Position numbers and translations under genes: made by a program. A stretch of DNA of 64,000 nucleotides from Hymenobacter gelipurpurascens (GTDB taxonomy: Bacteria; Bacteroidota; Bacteroidia; Cytophagales; Hymenobacteraceae): the NCBI RefSeq assembly GCF_900187375.1, contig NZ_FYEW01000001.1, positions 434,001 through 498,000 on the forward strand, in the 5' to 3' direction. Under the pieces are notes generated by a model that saw only the letters and a program-made list of their open reading frames with translations, was not told where the DNA came from and did not search any database. Numbering within the stretch: position 1 is the first letter of the stretch; each line of letters begins with the position of its first letter. Below, one piece after another: positions 45,251-56,459 of this stretch.

Positions 45251-46831
45251 ATGAAGCACAGTATTTTACTCGCCGGCCTTCTTCTAGCATCTGCCATTGC
45301 TTCGCCGCTTCGTGCGCAGGTGAAGCAGGCGCAAAACCCCATCATTTACGCCGACGTGCCGGACCTCTCGATGATACGGGCGGGGCAGACATACTACATG
45401 AGCAGCACCACCATGCACATGAGCCCCGGCGTGCCCATCATGAAGTCGAAGGACTTGGTGAACTGGCAGCTGGTGGGCTATGCCTCCGATACGCTGGGTG
45501 GCCAGGACGAGCTGACCCTGAATAACGGCAAAAGCACCTACGGCCGGGGCTCCTGGGCGAGCAGCCTACGGTTCAATAAGGGCACGTACTACCTTTCGAC
45601 TTTCGCCCAGACCACCGGCAAAACCTACGTGTATTCCACCCAGAATATCGAGAAAGGCCCCTGGAAAGTGTCGTCATTCAAACCCAGCTACCACGACCAT
45701 TCCCTGTTTTTTGACGACGATGGGCGCGTGTATCTGGTGTACGGTGCCGGCAAGCTGCGCCTGATAGAACTCACGGCCGACGCTTCTGGCGTAAAGCCCG
45801 GCGCTACGGAGCAGGTGCTCATTGAAAACGCCAGTGCCCCGGCCGGCCCCAACCTAGGCCTGCCCGCCGAAGGCTCGCAGCTGTTCAAAATCAAGGGCAA
45901 GTATTACCTCTTCAACATCACCTGGCCTAAAGGCGGCATGCGTACCGTGGTGGTGCACCGGGCCGATAAGCTAACGGGCCCCTACGAAGGTCGGGTGGCG
46001 CTGCAAGACCTGGGCGTGGCGCAAGGCGGCCTCATTGATACGCCCGATGGCCGCTGGTTTTCCTATTTGTTCCGCGATTATGGCGCCGTAGGCCGCATTC
46101 CGTACCTGGTACCCGTGACCTGGGCCGATGGGTGGCCCGTGCTAGGCAGTCCGGCCGGTAAGGTGCCACAAACGCTGCCTCTGCCTCCCAGCAAGGGCCT
46201 GATTCCGAGCTTGCTTGCCTCAGATGACTTTAGCCGGCGCAAGGGCGAGCCGGCGCTGCCGCTGGTATGGCAGTGGAATCACAACCCCGAAAACTCCCTC
46301 TGGTCGCTGACGGACCGCCCCGGCTACCTGCGCCTCAAAACCGGCCGCGCCGACACCACCTTCCTGCTGGCTCGCAATACCCTCACCCAGCGCACCATCG
46401 GGCCAACCTGCGCTGGCTCTACGGCCCTGGATGTGTCGCACCTGAAGGATGGGGATTTTGCTGGCCTAGCCCTGTTGCAAAAGCGGTATGGCCTAGTGGG
46501 CGTAGATAGTCGCAACGGCGTGAAATCCATTGTGATGGTAAGCGCCGAAACGGAAAAGCCCGTGGAGCTGCAGCGCCTGCCCTTGGCCCAGAATACCGTC
46601 TATTTCAAGGCGGAGTGTGATTTTACGGAGCGCAAGGACGTGGCCACTTTCTACTACAGCCTCGATGGCAAAGCGTGGAAAGCCATTGGCACTCCACTCA
46701 AGATGGCCTACACGCTGCCCCACTTCATGGGCTACCGGTTCGGGTTGTTCAACTATGCCACCAAGAGCGGCGGGGGCTACGCCGATTTCGATTATCTCCG
46801 GGTGGCCGACACTCTTTCTGGGGCTAAATAA
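45251..46831 (+). CDS. GH43 glycosidase with C-terminal xylosidase domain
   Basis: 526 residues from ATG 45251, signal peptide (ILLAGLLLASAIASPLRAQ). GH43 acids: base Asp in NPIIYADVPDLSM, Asp in HDHSLFFDDDGRVYLVYG, and Glu in AEGSQLFKIKGKYYLF. From about residue 320 it has the beta-sandwich xylosidase-type domain (DDFSRRKGEPALPLVWQWNH, RVADTL end). The substrate is probably xylo- or arabino-oligosaccharide; the exact group cannot be set. It differs clearly from the other GH43 proteins here, so it is not a recent duplicate. Confidence 0.9.
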   Translation: MKHSILLAGLLLASAIASPLRAQVKQAQNPIIYADVPDLSMIRAGQTYYMSSTTMHMSPGVPIMKSKDLVNWQLVGYASDTLGGQDELTLNNGKSTYGRGSWASSLRFNKGTYYLSTFAQTTGKTYVYSTQNIEKGPWKVSSFKPSYHDHSLFFDDDGRVYLVYGAGKLRLIELTADASGVKPGATEQVLIENASAPAGPNLGLPAEGSQLFKIKGKYYLFNITWPKGGMRTVVVHRADKLTGPYEGRVALQDLGVAQGGLIDTPDGRWFSYLFRDYGAVGRIPYLVPVTWADGWPVLGSPAGKVPQTLPLPPSKGLIPSLLASDDFSRRKGEPALPLVWQWNHNPENSLWSLTDRPGYLRLKTGRADTTFLLARNTLTQRTIGPTCAGSTALDVSHLKDGDFAGLALLQKRYGLVGVDSRNGVKSIVMVSAETEKPVELQRLPLAQNTVYFKAECDFTERKDVATFYYSLDGKAWKAIGTPLKMAYTLPHFMGYRFGLFNYATKSGGGYADFDYLRVADTLSGAK

Positions 46832-46897
46832 GTGCGTGCCTGATCAAGCATGATGCCCTTTTGCCTCCTCAAACCTATTCGAAATTCCTACCCACTC

Positions 46898-48244
46898 ATG
46901 CTCAAACAAAGACTATCCTATATCCTAGTGGTGCTGGGCTGCCTGATGGGCGGCGCGGCCGAGGCGCAAAACCCGTTTATTACCAATCAGTTCACTGCCG
47001 ACCCAACGGCGCGCGCGTTCAACGGGCGGGTGTACGTGTATCCGTCGCATGACATACCTGCCGCTCCGGGGCGGGGGCGGGCGGGCTGGTTTGTGATGGA
47101 GGACTACCACGTGTTTTCCTCCGCCAACCTCACCGATTGGACCGACCACGGCGTCATCGTCACGCAAAACAAGGTACCCTGGGTGAAGCCCGACAGCTAT
47201 AGCATGTGGGCGCCCGACTGCATTGAGCGCAACGGCAAGTACTACTTCTATTTCCCCACCACCCCGAAGGACACCACCAACGGGAAAGGCTTCACAATTG
47301 GGGTGGCCGTAGCCGATAGGCCCACCGGCCCCTTCGTGCCGCAGCCGCTGCCCATCAAGGGCGTGCACGGCATCGACCCCAACGTGCTGATTGACAAAGA
47401 CGGGCAGGCCTACCTCTACTGGTCGCAGGACAATATTTACGGGGCCAAGCTGAAGGAAAACATGCTGGAGCTGGCCGCTGAGCCCGTTACGCTGGGTGAG
47501 CTGCCCACCAAGGGCCTAAAAGAAGGACCGTATGTTTTTGAGCGCAAAGGCACGTATTACCTCACGTATCCGCACGTAGCCAACAAGACGGAGCGCCTGG
47601 AATACGCCACCAGCAAGAGCCCCCTGGGCCCATTCACCGTGAAGGGTGTGCTCATGGACGAGTCGCCGACGGGTTGCTGGACCAACCACCACTCCCTGCT
47701 GGAGCTTAACAACCAGTGGTACCTGTTCTACCACCACAACGACCTGTCGCCCAACTTCGACAAAAACCGGTCGGTTCGCATTGATAGCTTGTTTTTTGAG
47801 CCCGACGGTTCCATCCGAAAAGTGGTGCCCACCCTGCGCGGCGTAGGCCTGTCCAGCGCCAAACAGAAGATACAGCTGGACCGCTATAGCCGCCTAAGCG
47901 CGAGTGGCACGTCCATCGCCTTCCTGGATACCGCCAACAAGTTTCAGGGCTGGAAAACGGTATTCGCCAACAAGCAAGGGTGGGTGCAATACAACGGCGT
48001 GGCGTTCGGCAAGCAACCTCTCAAAACGGTCACGCTCCGGGCAACTGCGGCGGCCGGTGCCACGGTGCTTATTCGGCTGGATGGCGCCACTGGGCCAGTG
48101 CTAGGCCAGGTATCGGTGCCGAAGGGAGGGAAGTGGCAGGAGGTGAAAGCCCCGCTGTCGGCCTTCCGGCCCGGCACCCACTCGCTGTTCGTTGCCTCCA
48201 AAACAGATTCGCCCGTGGAGATTGATTGGGTGAGGTTTGAGTGA
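46898..48244 (+). CDS. GH43 glycosidase with CBM6-like domain
   Basis: 448 residues from ATG 46898, with signal peptide (YILVVLGCLMGGAAEAQ). GH43 acids: Asp in QFTADPTARAFNGRVYVY, Asp in GIDPNVLIDKDGQAYLYW, and Glu in KEGPYVFERKGTYYL. The C-terminal 130 residues resemble a carbohydrate-binding CBM6 module and end PVEIDWVRFE. This architecture is common in arabinofuranosidases and xylosidases acting on arabinoxylan. The frame starting at 46850 adds 16 residues before the signal peptide and is less likely. Confidence 0.9.
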   Translation: MLKQRLSYILVVLGCLMGGAAEAQNPFITNQFTADPTARAFNGRVYVYPSHDIPAAPGRGRAGWFVMEDYHVFSSANLTDWTDHGVIVTQNKVPWVKPDSYSMWAPDCIERNGKYYFYFPTTPKDTTNGKGFTIGVAVADRPTGPFVPQPLPIKGVHGIDPNVLIDKDGQAYLYWSQDNIYGAKLKENMLELAAEPVTLGELPTKGLKEGPYVFERKGTYYLTYPHVANKTERLEYATSKSPLGPFTVKGVLMDESPTGCWTNHHSLLELNNQWYLFYHHNDLSPNFDKNRSVRIDSLFFEPDGSIRKVVPTLRGVGLSSAKQKIQLDRYSRLSASGTSIAFLDTANKFQGWKTVFANKQGWVQYNGVAFGKQPLKTVTLRATAAAGATVLIRLDGATGPVLGQVSVPKGGKWQEVKAPLSAFRPGTHSLFVASKTDSPVEIDWVRFE

Positions 48245-48320
48245 TACACGAAGAATGGCTTAAGCTGGCAATTCGCACGATTTTCCCACCGGCCACCTGG
48301 CCTAGCAGGCCAACTCCTGA

Positions 48321-50252
<1,932 letters not shown>

Positions 50253-50296
50253 GCCACTGTTGATTAATGATGAATAAAAGGCCGTCCTGTTTGAAC

Positions 50297-50441
50297 GGTC
50301 ATGCTGAGCATGTGGCGCATCAAGCCAGGGTGCGCAGCCTCAGTCGAAGCATCTCTACCTCTGACTAATTACTGGCCTAGGTCTCTAGCAACGAAGCAGT
50401 AGAGATGTTTCGACTGCGCGGACGCCAGATCAAGCATGACG
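50297..50441. repeat. Palindromic intergenic repeat, family A copy 3 (enlarged)
   Basis: The outer arms GGTCATGCT and AGCATGACG and the inner AGTCGAAGCATCTCTACC and GTAGAGATGTTTCGACT match the family. The left arm contains about 30 extra bases, including GTGGCGCATCAAGCC, and the right arm has GCGGACGCCAGATCAAGC instead of the usual CGCTC. It is therefore a variant of the family. Confidence 0.8.
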
Positions 50442-50485
50442 TTCCTATAAATCCCTGAATATCTAAACGCCCATTTCTCCCACCG

Positions 50486-52975
50486 ATGAGGAACCTTCAC
50501 TGGCCAGTCCAGGCCTGTTTGCTGCTGCTTTGCTGGGTAACTGGCCTAGGGGGTGTGGCGGCTAAGCCGAAGCCTACCCCCCTGCGGCTGTGGTATGATA
50601 AGCCGGCCGCTAATTGGAATGAGGCCTTGCCGCTCGGCAATGGTCGCCTGGGGGCTATGGTGTTTGGTGCGCCGCAGCGCGAACGGCTCCAGCTGAATGA
50701 GGAAACCATCTGGGCCGGCGGCCCCAACAACAACGTGAAGGCCGATGCGCTGCCCGTGGTGCGGCAGCTCCGGGAGCAGCTCCTGGCAGGGCAGCTAGTA
50801 GAAGCGCAGGCCCTGGCGCAAGCCAAAATGCAGCCCGCCGGCAACAGCGGCATGCCCTACCAGATGGCCTCAAACGTGTACCTCGACTTTCCGGGCCACG
50901 ACAACGCCACCCACTACCAGCGCGACCTGGACATCAGTCGGGCCGTGGCCTCGGTGAGCTACGAGGTGGGCGGCGTGATGTACCGCCGCGACATGTTCAG
51001 CTCCCTGCCCGACCAGGTAGTGGTGGTGCAGCTCACGGCCAGCAAGCCGGGCCAGATCAGCTGCCAGCTGAGCGAGGAAAGCCTGATGCAGTACACCTGC
51101 CACGTCGAAAAAGACCAGCTGGTGCTGGATGGGCGCGGCAGTGAGCACGAAGGCCAGGAAGGCAAAATTCGCTTTCAGACGCGCATACAGACAGTGGCCG
51201 ATGGCGGCACCGTGCAAACCACCGACGCGGGCATCAGAATTGAGCGCGCCAACAGCGCCACGCTGTATATTTCCATCGGCACCAATTTCAACAACTACCA
51301 CGACGTAAGCGGCGACCCAAACGCGCGGGCCACGGCCTACCTCGCCGCTGCTGTGCGTAAGCCCTACAAGCAGGCCCTGGCCGACCACGTAGTGGCCTAT
51401 CAGCGCTACTTCAACCGCGTGACGCTGAACCTAGGCGTGACGCCCGCCGCGCAGCTGCCTACCCCCGAACGAATTGCTGGCTTTGCGCAGGGCCACGACC
51501 CGGCGCTTGCGGCCTTGTATTTTCAGTACGGCCGTTACCTGCTTATCAGCTCGTCGCAGCCGGGTGGGCAGCCGGCCAACCTGCAAGGAATCTGGAACGA
51601 CCAGCTCAGGGGCCCCTGGGACAGCAAGTACACGGTGAACATCAACACCGAAATGAACTACTGGCCGGCTGAGGTCACCAACCTGACGGAGCTGCACGAG
51701 CCCCTGTTCAGCATGATAAAGGACCTGAGTGTGACCGGGCAGCAAAGTGCCCGACAGATGTACGGCGCCCGCGGCTGGGCCCTGCACCACAACACCGATA
51801 TCTGGCGCATCACGGGGCAAGTCGACCCGCCGCAGTACGGCCTCTGGCCCATGGGCGGCGTCTGGCTCTCGCAGCACCTCTGGGACCATTACCAGTTCAC
51901 TGGCGACCTGGCTTTTCTGCGCGAATATTACCCCGTGCTTAAGGGCGCGGCAACTTACTTAGTCGATGCTTTGCAGGAAGAGCCCACCCGCCACTGGCTG
52001 GTAGTAGCGCCCTCGGTATCGCCTGAAAACAACTACCAACTTCAGGGCAAGCAGATTGCGTTGGTGGCCGGCACTACCATGGACAACCAGCTGGTGTTCG
52101 ACCTGTTCTCCAAAACTATCCGGGCCGCCGAGCTGCTCCAGCTTGATCAACCCTTTGCTGATAGCCTGCGCCGACTGCGTGAGCGGCTGCCCCCCATGCA
52201 AATTGGCCAGTATGGGCAGGTGCAGGAGTGGCTGCAGGACGTAGACAACCCCCAGGATCAGCACCGCCACATTTCCCACCTCTATGGGCTATATCCCAGC
52301 GGGCAGATTTCGCCCTACCGCACGCCCGCGCTGTTCGAGGCCGCCCGCACCACCCTCACCCAGCGCGGCGACGCATCTACGGGCTGGTCGATGGGGTGGA
52401 AGGTAAACTTCTGGGCGCGCATGCAAGATGGCAACCATGCCTACAAATTACTTACGGAGCAGTTGCGGCTGCGCTCCGGCGCGGGCGGCAACTCGGGCGA
52501 GGGGGGAGGTACCTACCCCAACCTGCTCGATGCGCACCCTCCGTTCCAAATTGACGGCAACTTCGGCTGCACCGCCGGTCTGGCCGAGCTGTTCGTGCAG
52601 AGCCACGACGGCACGCTCGACCTGCTGCCCGCCCTGCCCGACGCCTGGCCCAGGGGCGAAGTAACTGGCCTAGTGGCTCGCGGCGGCTACGTGGTAGACC
52701 TGGCCTGGGACAAGGGCCAGATTACCCGCGTGCGCATCACCTCGAAGCTAGGGGGCAACTGCCGCGTGCGGGTGCATAGCCCCGTAGCCACTTCGGGCGG
52801 GCTAAAACTGCGGGAAGCGCAGGGCGAAAACCCCAACCCATTCTACCAGACGCTGCCGGTTAAGCCTCCGCTGATTTCTAGTAAAGCCACGCCTGGGCAG
52901 CCCACGCTGGTGCCGTCTTTCGTGTATGATTTTCCCACCGAAGCAGGCAAGTCCTATTCCCTAAAAGCCCGCTAA
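50486..52975 (+). CDS. GH95 alpha-L-fucosidase/galactosidase
   Basis: 829 residues, signal peptide (residues about 8-27). N-terminal GH95 beta domain with WYDKPAANWNEALPLGNGRL, GAMVFGAPQRERLQLNEETI and WAGGPNNN. The (alpha/alpha)6 barrel carries NINTEMNYWPAE at about 385 (Asn-rich catalytic site), TDIWRITG, and the acid in QIDGNFGCTAGLAEL. GH95 enzymes remove terminal alpha-1,2-L-fucose or L-galactose. In a xylan locus, L-galactose on glucuronoarabinoxylan side chains is the more likely target. It follows a palindromic repeat and precedes another GH43 by 51 bases. Confidence 0.93.
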   Translation: MRNLHWPVQACLLLLCWVTGLGGVAAKPKPTPLRLWYDKPAANWNEALPLGNGRLGAMVFGAPQRERLQLNEETIWAGGPNNNVKADALPVVRQLREQLLAGQLVEAQALAQAKMQPAGNSGMPYQMASNVYLDFPGHDNATHYQRDLDISRAVASVSYEVGGVMYRRDMFSSLPDQVVVVQLTASKPGQISCQLSEESLMQYTCHVEKDQLVLDGRGSEHEGQEGKIRFQTRIQTVADGGTVQTTDAGIRIERANSATLYISIGTNFNNYHDVSGDPNARATAYLAAAVRKPYKQALADHVVAYQRYFNRVTLNLGVTPAAQLPTPERIAGFAQGHDPALAALYFQYGRYLLISSSQPGGQPANLQGIWNDQLRGPWDSKYTVNINTEMNYWPAEVTNLTELHEPLFSMIKDLSVTGQQSARQMYGARGWALHHNTDIWRITGQVDPPQYGLWPMGGVWLSQHLWDHYQFTGDLAFLREYYPVLKGAATYLVDALQEEPTRHWLVVAPSVSPENNYQLQGKQIALVAGTTMDNQLVFDLFSKTIRAAELLQLDQPFADSLRRLRERLPPMQIGQYGQVQEWLQDVDNPQDQHRHISHLYGLYPSGQISPYRTPALFEAARTTLTQRGDASTGWSMGWKVNFWARMQDGNHAYKLLTEQLRLRSGAGGNSGEGGGTYPNLLDAHPPFQIDGNFGCTAGLAELFVQSHDGTLDLLPALPDAWPRGEVTGLVARGGYVVDLAWDKGQITRVRITSKLGGNCRVRVHSPVATSGGLKLREAQGENPNPFYQTLPVKPPLISSKATPGQPTLVPSFVYDFPTEAGKSYSLKAR

Positions 52976-53026
52976 CCCTCAGAGTCTTATCGGCTCGTCT
53001 CTCCCTGGTCCTTCCATCCCAGTCCT

Positions 53027-53983
53027 ATGAAAAAATCCTTGCTCGCCGCTCTGCTGACTATCGGTGTTTACCTGCCTTCGCAGGCGCAGAATCCGATTAT
53101 CAAAGACGTATTTACGGCCGATCCGGCGCCGCTGGTGTACCGCGACACGCTGTTTTTGTATACCAGCCACGACACGGCCTCGGTGCAGGAAACTAACTAC
53201 AAAATGCCCGACTGGCGCATCTACTCCACCACCGACATGGTGCACTGGAAGGACTACGGTAAGCGTCTCTCGCCCCGGACCTTTGCTTGGGCCACCGGCG
53301 ACGCCTACGCGGCGCAGTGCGTGTACCACAACGGCAAGTTCTACTGGTTTGTATCCACGTTCCATAAGAAGGACGACAACAGCCAAGGCGGTGCGGCCAT
53401 TGGTGTGGCCGTATCGGATAGGCCTACGGGGCCGTTTAAGGATGCTATTGGCAAGGCGCTCATCGTAAATGAGATGACCAAAGACAAGCCCCACGCCTGG
53501 GACGACATCGACCCTACGGTTTTCGTCGACGACGACAAGCAGGTGTACATGTACTGGGGCAACTTAAGCTGCCGGTGGGTGAAGCTCAAGGATAACATGA
53601 CCGAGCTGGCTGGCCCCATCAACGTGATTACGCCCAAAAACTACATCGAAGGCCCCTGGGTGTACAAACGCAAAAAGCTGTATTACCTCGTGTACGCCAG
53701 TGCCGGCACCAAGCCCGAAATGATTGAGTACTGCACGGCTCCCAGCGCCACCGGCCCCTGGACCTACCGCGGCATCATCCAGGAAAATGTGCCCAACAGC
53801 TTTACCACCCACCCCGGCATCATCGACTACAAGGGTAAGAGCTACTTCCTCTACCACAATGGTTCCTTGCCGACCGGTGGCAGCTACCGCCGCTCCATTT
53901 GCGTGGATGAGCTGCACTATAACAAGGATGGCTCCATCCAGAAAATAGTGCAGACAACTGCGGGAGTTGCGTCGGTGAAGTAA
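53027..53983 (+). CDS. GH43 single-domain glycosidase
   Basis: 318 residues, the shortest of the four GH43 proteins, with signal peptide (SLLAALLTIGVYLPSQAQ) and only the propeller. GH43 acids: Asp in VFTADPAPLVY, Asp in DDIDPTVFVDDDKQVYMYWG, and Glu in IEGPWVYKRKKLYYLVY. The pattern TSHDTASVQETNYKMPDWRI near the start is typical of arabinofuranosidase-like subgroup members. Probably acts in the periplasm on arabinose side groups of oligosaccharides. A 138-base gap with two CTAGGCC-type motifs follows. Confidence 0.92.
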   Translation: MKKSLLAALLTIGVYLPSQAQNPIIKDVFTADPAPLVYRDTLFLYTSHDTASVQETNYKMPDWRIYSTTDMVHWKDYGKRLSPRTFAWATGDAYAAQCVYHNGKFYWFVSTFHKKDDNSQGGAAIGVAVSDRPTGPFKDAIGKALIVNEMTKDKPHAWDDIDPTVFVDDDKQVYMYWGNLSCRWVKLKDNMTELAGPINVITPKNYIEGPWVYKRKKLYYLVYASAGTKPEMIEYCTAPSATGPWTYRGIIQENVPNSFTTHPGIIDYKGKSYFLYHNGSLPTGGSYRRSICVDELHYNKDGSIQKIVQTTAGVASVK

Positions 53984-54121
53984 CGCGTGGAGCGTACGTG
54001 CTAGGCCAGTTCCGTGGCTAACGGCCGTGAGAGCAGCCAGTGGCCTAGACCCGCCGGATTCAGCTGCGGAGGTAAAATCGGCCTGCAGAGCTGGTAGAAA
54101 TTAAACGACGAAAGCATCCAG

Positions 54122-56188
54122 ATGAAACGAATTATTTTCAGTGTTCTACTACTGAGCGCGAGCCTTTTGGCCAAGGCCGAGGATGGCCACCAGCTATGGT
54201 TACGCTCACATCAGGCTGCGCCGGTTAAGGTGGTGACGACTGCCAAAAACTCGGCAGTTTTGGCAACGGCCCGGCAGGAATTGCAGCAAGGCTGGCAAGG
54301 CAATCCAGGCGCTACCGTAACGCTGACGCTTAGAAAGGATAAAGCCATTAAATACGACGGTTACCGCATCAGTCCCACTGGCGTGCAGGCCAGTACGGAG
54401 GCAGGGCTGCTATACGGTGTGTTTGAGCTGTTGCGGCGCCAGCAAACGGGCCAAACTGCGCAAGCTGACCTTTCCAACCCGTCGTACGAGTACCGCCTGC
54501 TCAACCACTGGGATAACCCCGATGGCTCCGTGGAGCGCGGCTACGCGGGGCAGTCCATCTTCTGGCGCAAAGACAGCTCGTTCGTAACCACCAACCGCGA
54601 CAAAGTCCGGTGGCGGGAGTACGCCCGCGCCAACGCTTCGGTGGGTATCAACGGCGCTGTTATCAATAATGTGAATGCCTCGCCGAAAATCTTGTCGGCG
54701 GAGTATCTGGCCCGCGTGAAAGCCGTGGCTGATGAGCTGCGGCCGTATGGTGTGAAAACCTACTTGGCAGTGAAGTTTTCGTCGCCAGCCTTGTTGGGTG
54801 GCCTAAAGACCTCCGACCCGCTGGACCCCGCCGTGGTGAAATGGTGGCAAAGCAAGGCCAAGGAGATTTACCGGCAGATTCCGGATTTCGGCGGCTTCTT
54901 GGTGAAAGCCAGCAGTGAAGGGCAGCCCGGCCCGCAGGACTACGGCCGCACCCACGCCGATGGCGCCAACATGCTAGCCGATGCCCTCAAGCCCTACCAC
55001 GGCCTGGTGATGTGGCGGGCCTTCGTGTACAGCCCCACGGATAAGGACCGCGCCAAACAGGCCTACAATGAGTTTGTGCCGCTCGATGGCAAATTTCGCG
55101 ACAACGTGATTGTGCAGGTGAAAAATGGGCCCGTCGATTTTCAGCCCCGTGAGCCATTCAGCCCGCTGTTCGGGGCCATGAAAAAGACCTCCGTGATGCC
55201 GGAGTTTCAGATAACGCAGGAGTACCTGGGCCACTCCACCGACCTCGCTTTCCTCTCGACCATGTGGGAAGAGTGCCTGCAAAGCGACACCTACCAGGCC
55301 GGCCCTGGCAGCACGGTGGCCCGCTGCACCGATGGCAGCGTGTACCCGCAAAAGCACACGGCCATGGCCGGCGTTGCCAACACTGGCCTAGACCGGAACT
55401 GGACGGGCCATGATTTCGCCCAGGCCAACTGGTACGCCTTTGGTCGGCTGGCCTGGAATAACCAGATGAAAAGCGCCCAGATTGCCGATGAGTGGCTGAA
55501 ACTGACGTTTGCCGGAGCTACTGGCTCAGCGGCCAGCGCCACCACAGACTCTAACTGGAATACCAACTTTCTAGCGCCGGTAAAGCAGATGATGCTGGAT
55601 AGCCGGGAGGCCGTCTTGAACTATTCCATGCCCCTAGGCCTGCACCACATTATGTCGGCTACGCGCGGGCATTATGGCCCCGGCCCGTGGTGGGCGCCAC
55701 CCAAAATGCGCGCCGACTGGACACCCGGCTACTACCACCAGGCCAGTGAGAACGGGGTGGGCTTCGACCGCACTAAAGCGGGGAGTGATGCGGTGAGCCA
55801 GTACCACGAGCCGCTGGCCTCGCAGCTAAATAACCCCAATACCTGCCCCGATGAGTACCTGCTATGGTTCAATCACTTGCCTTGGGATTTCAAAATGAAA
55901 TCGGGCAATACGTTGTGGAATGAGCTGTGCGCGCACTACGATAAAGGGGTGCAGCAGGCGCGGCAGTTTCAGCGTATCTGGGACCAGACCCAGCCCTACG
56001 TAGACGCCGAGCGGTTTGCAGCGGTACAGAACAAGCTCCGGAGCCAGAGTGGCAACGCCGTGCAGTGGAAAGATGCCTGTTTGCTGTATTTCCAACAGTT
56101 CAGCCATATGCCCATTCCTGCCACCGTCGAGCCCCCCATGCACACGCTTGAGGCAGTTATTGCCGATGATATGCGGCCCCAACGGTAA
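54122..56188 (+). CDS. GH67 alpha-glucuronidase, second copy
   Basis: 688 residues, signal peptide (IIFSVLLLSASLLAKA). Catalytic residues by family match: Glu266 in SSEGQPGPQD, Asp339 in GPVDFQPREPFSPLFGA, and Glu367 in TQEYLGHSTD. It is a paralogue of the GH67 at 31741, sharing YRLLNHWDNPDGSVERGYAG-type and GLHHIMS-type motifs throughout, but with an N-terminal part about 27 residues shorter before the active site. Two GH67 enzymes in one locus suggests two decoration patterns or two compartments. 271 bases without any recognised feature follow it. Confidence 0.95.
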   Translation: MKRIIFSVLLLSASLLAKAEDGHQLWLRSHQAAPVKVVTTAKNSAVLATARQELQQGWQGNPGATVTLTLRKDKAIKYDGYRISPTGVQASTEAGLLYGVFELLRRQQTGQTAQADLSNPSYEYRLLNHWDNPDGSVERGYAGQSIFWRKDSSFVTTNRDKVRWREYARANASVGINGAVINNVNASPKILSAEYLARVKAVADELRPYGVKTYLAVKFSSPALLGGLKTSDPLDPAVVKWWQSKAKEIYRQIPDFGGFLVKASSEGQPGPQDYGRTHADGANMLADALKPYHGLVMWRAFVYSPTDKDRAKQAYNEFVPLDGKFRDNVIVQVKNGPVDFQPREPFSPLFGAMKKTSVMPEFQITQEYLGHSTDLAFLSTMWEECLQSDTYQAGPGSTVARCTDGSVYPQKHTAMAGVANTGLDRNWTGHDFAQANWYAFGRLAWNNQMKSAQIADEWLKLTFAGATGSAASATTDSNWNTNFLAPVKQMMLDSREAVLNYSMPLGLHHIMSATRGHYGPGPWWAPPKMRADWTPGYYHQASENGVGFDRTKAGSDAVSQYHEPLASQLNNPNTCPDEYLLWFNHLPWDFKMKSGNTLWNELCAHYDKGVQQARQFQRIWDQTQPYVDAERFAAVQNKLRSQSGNAVQWKDACLLYFQQFSHMPIPATVEPPMHTLEAVIADDMRPQR

Positions 56189-56459
56189 CCTGGCGTCCTT
56201 GGGCCGGCAAGCAGGGTAGGAGCAGACTCACACGTCTCAGGTTAGCTGCAATACAAAAGCGACCCATACTCGAGCACATCCTGGCCTAGTAGTACCACCT
56301 TGAAGCGTACTCCGTCCCGCGACCCAGCACAACGCTAGTAGCCCGATAGCAGATTGTAGGGCATGATGCTTGAAAGAAGCACTGCTAGGCCAGTTGCATC
56401 TCCTTCCTAAACGAGTCCCACTCACAACATCAAACTTTAGTAGTACAACCTGTAGTCAT

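Noticed and set aside
50486..52975. A separate fucose-utilization locus based on GH95
   Set aside because: No fucose isomerase, kinase or aldolase is near, and the gene is embedded among xylan enzymes.
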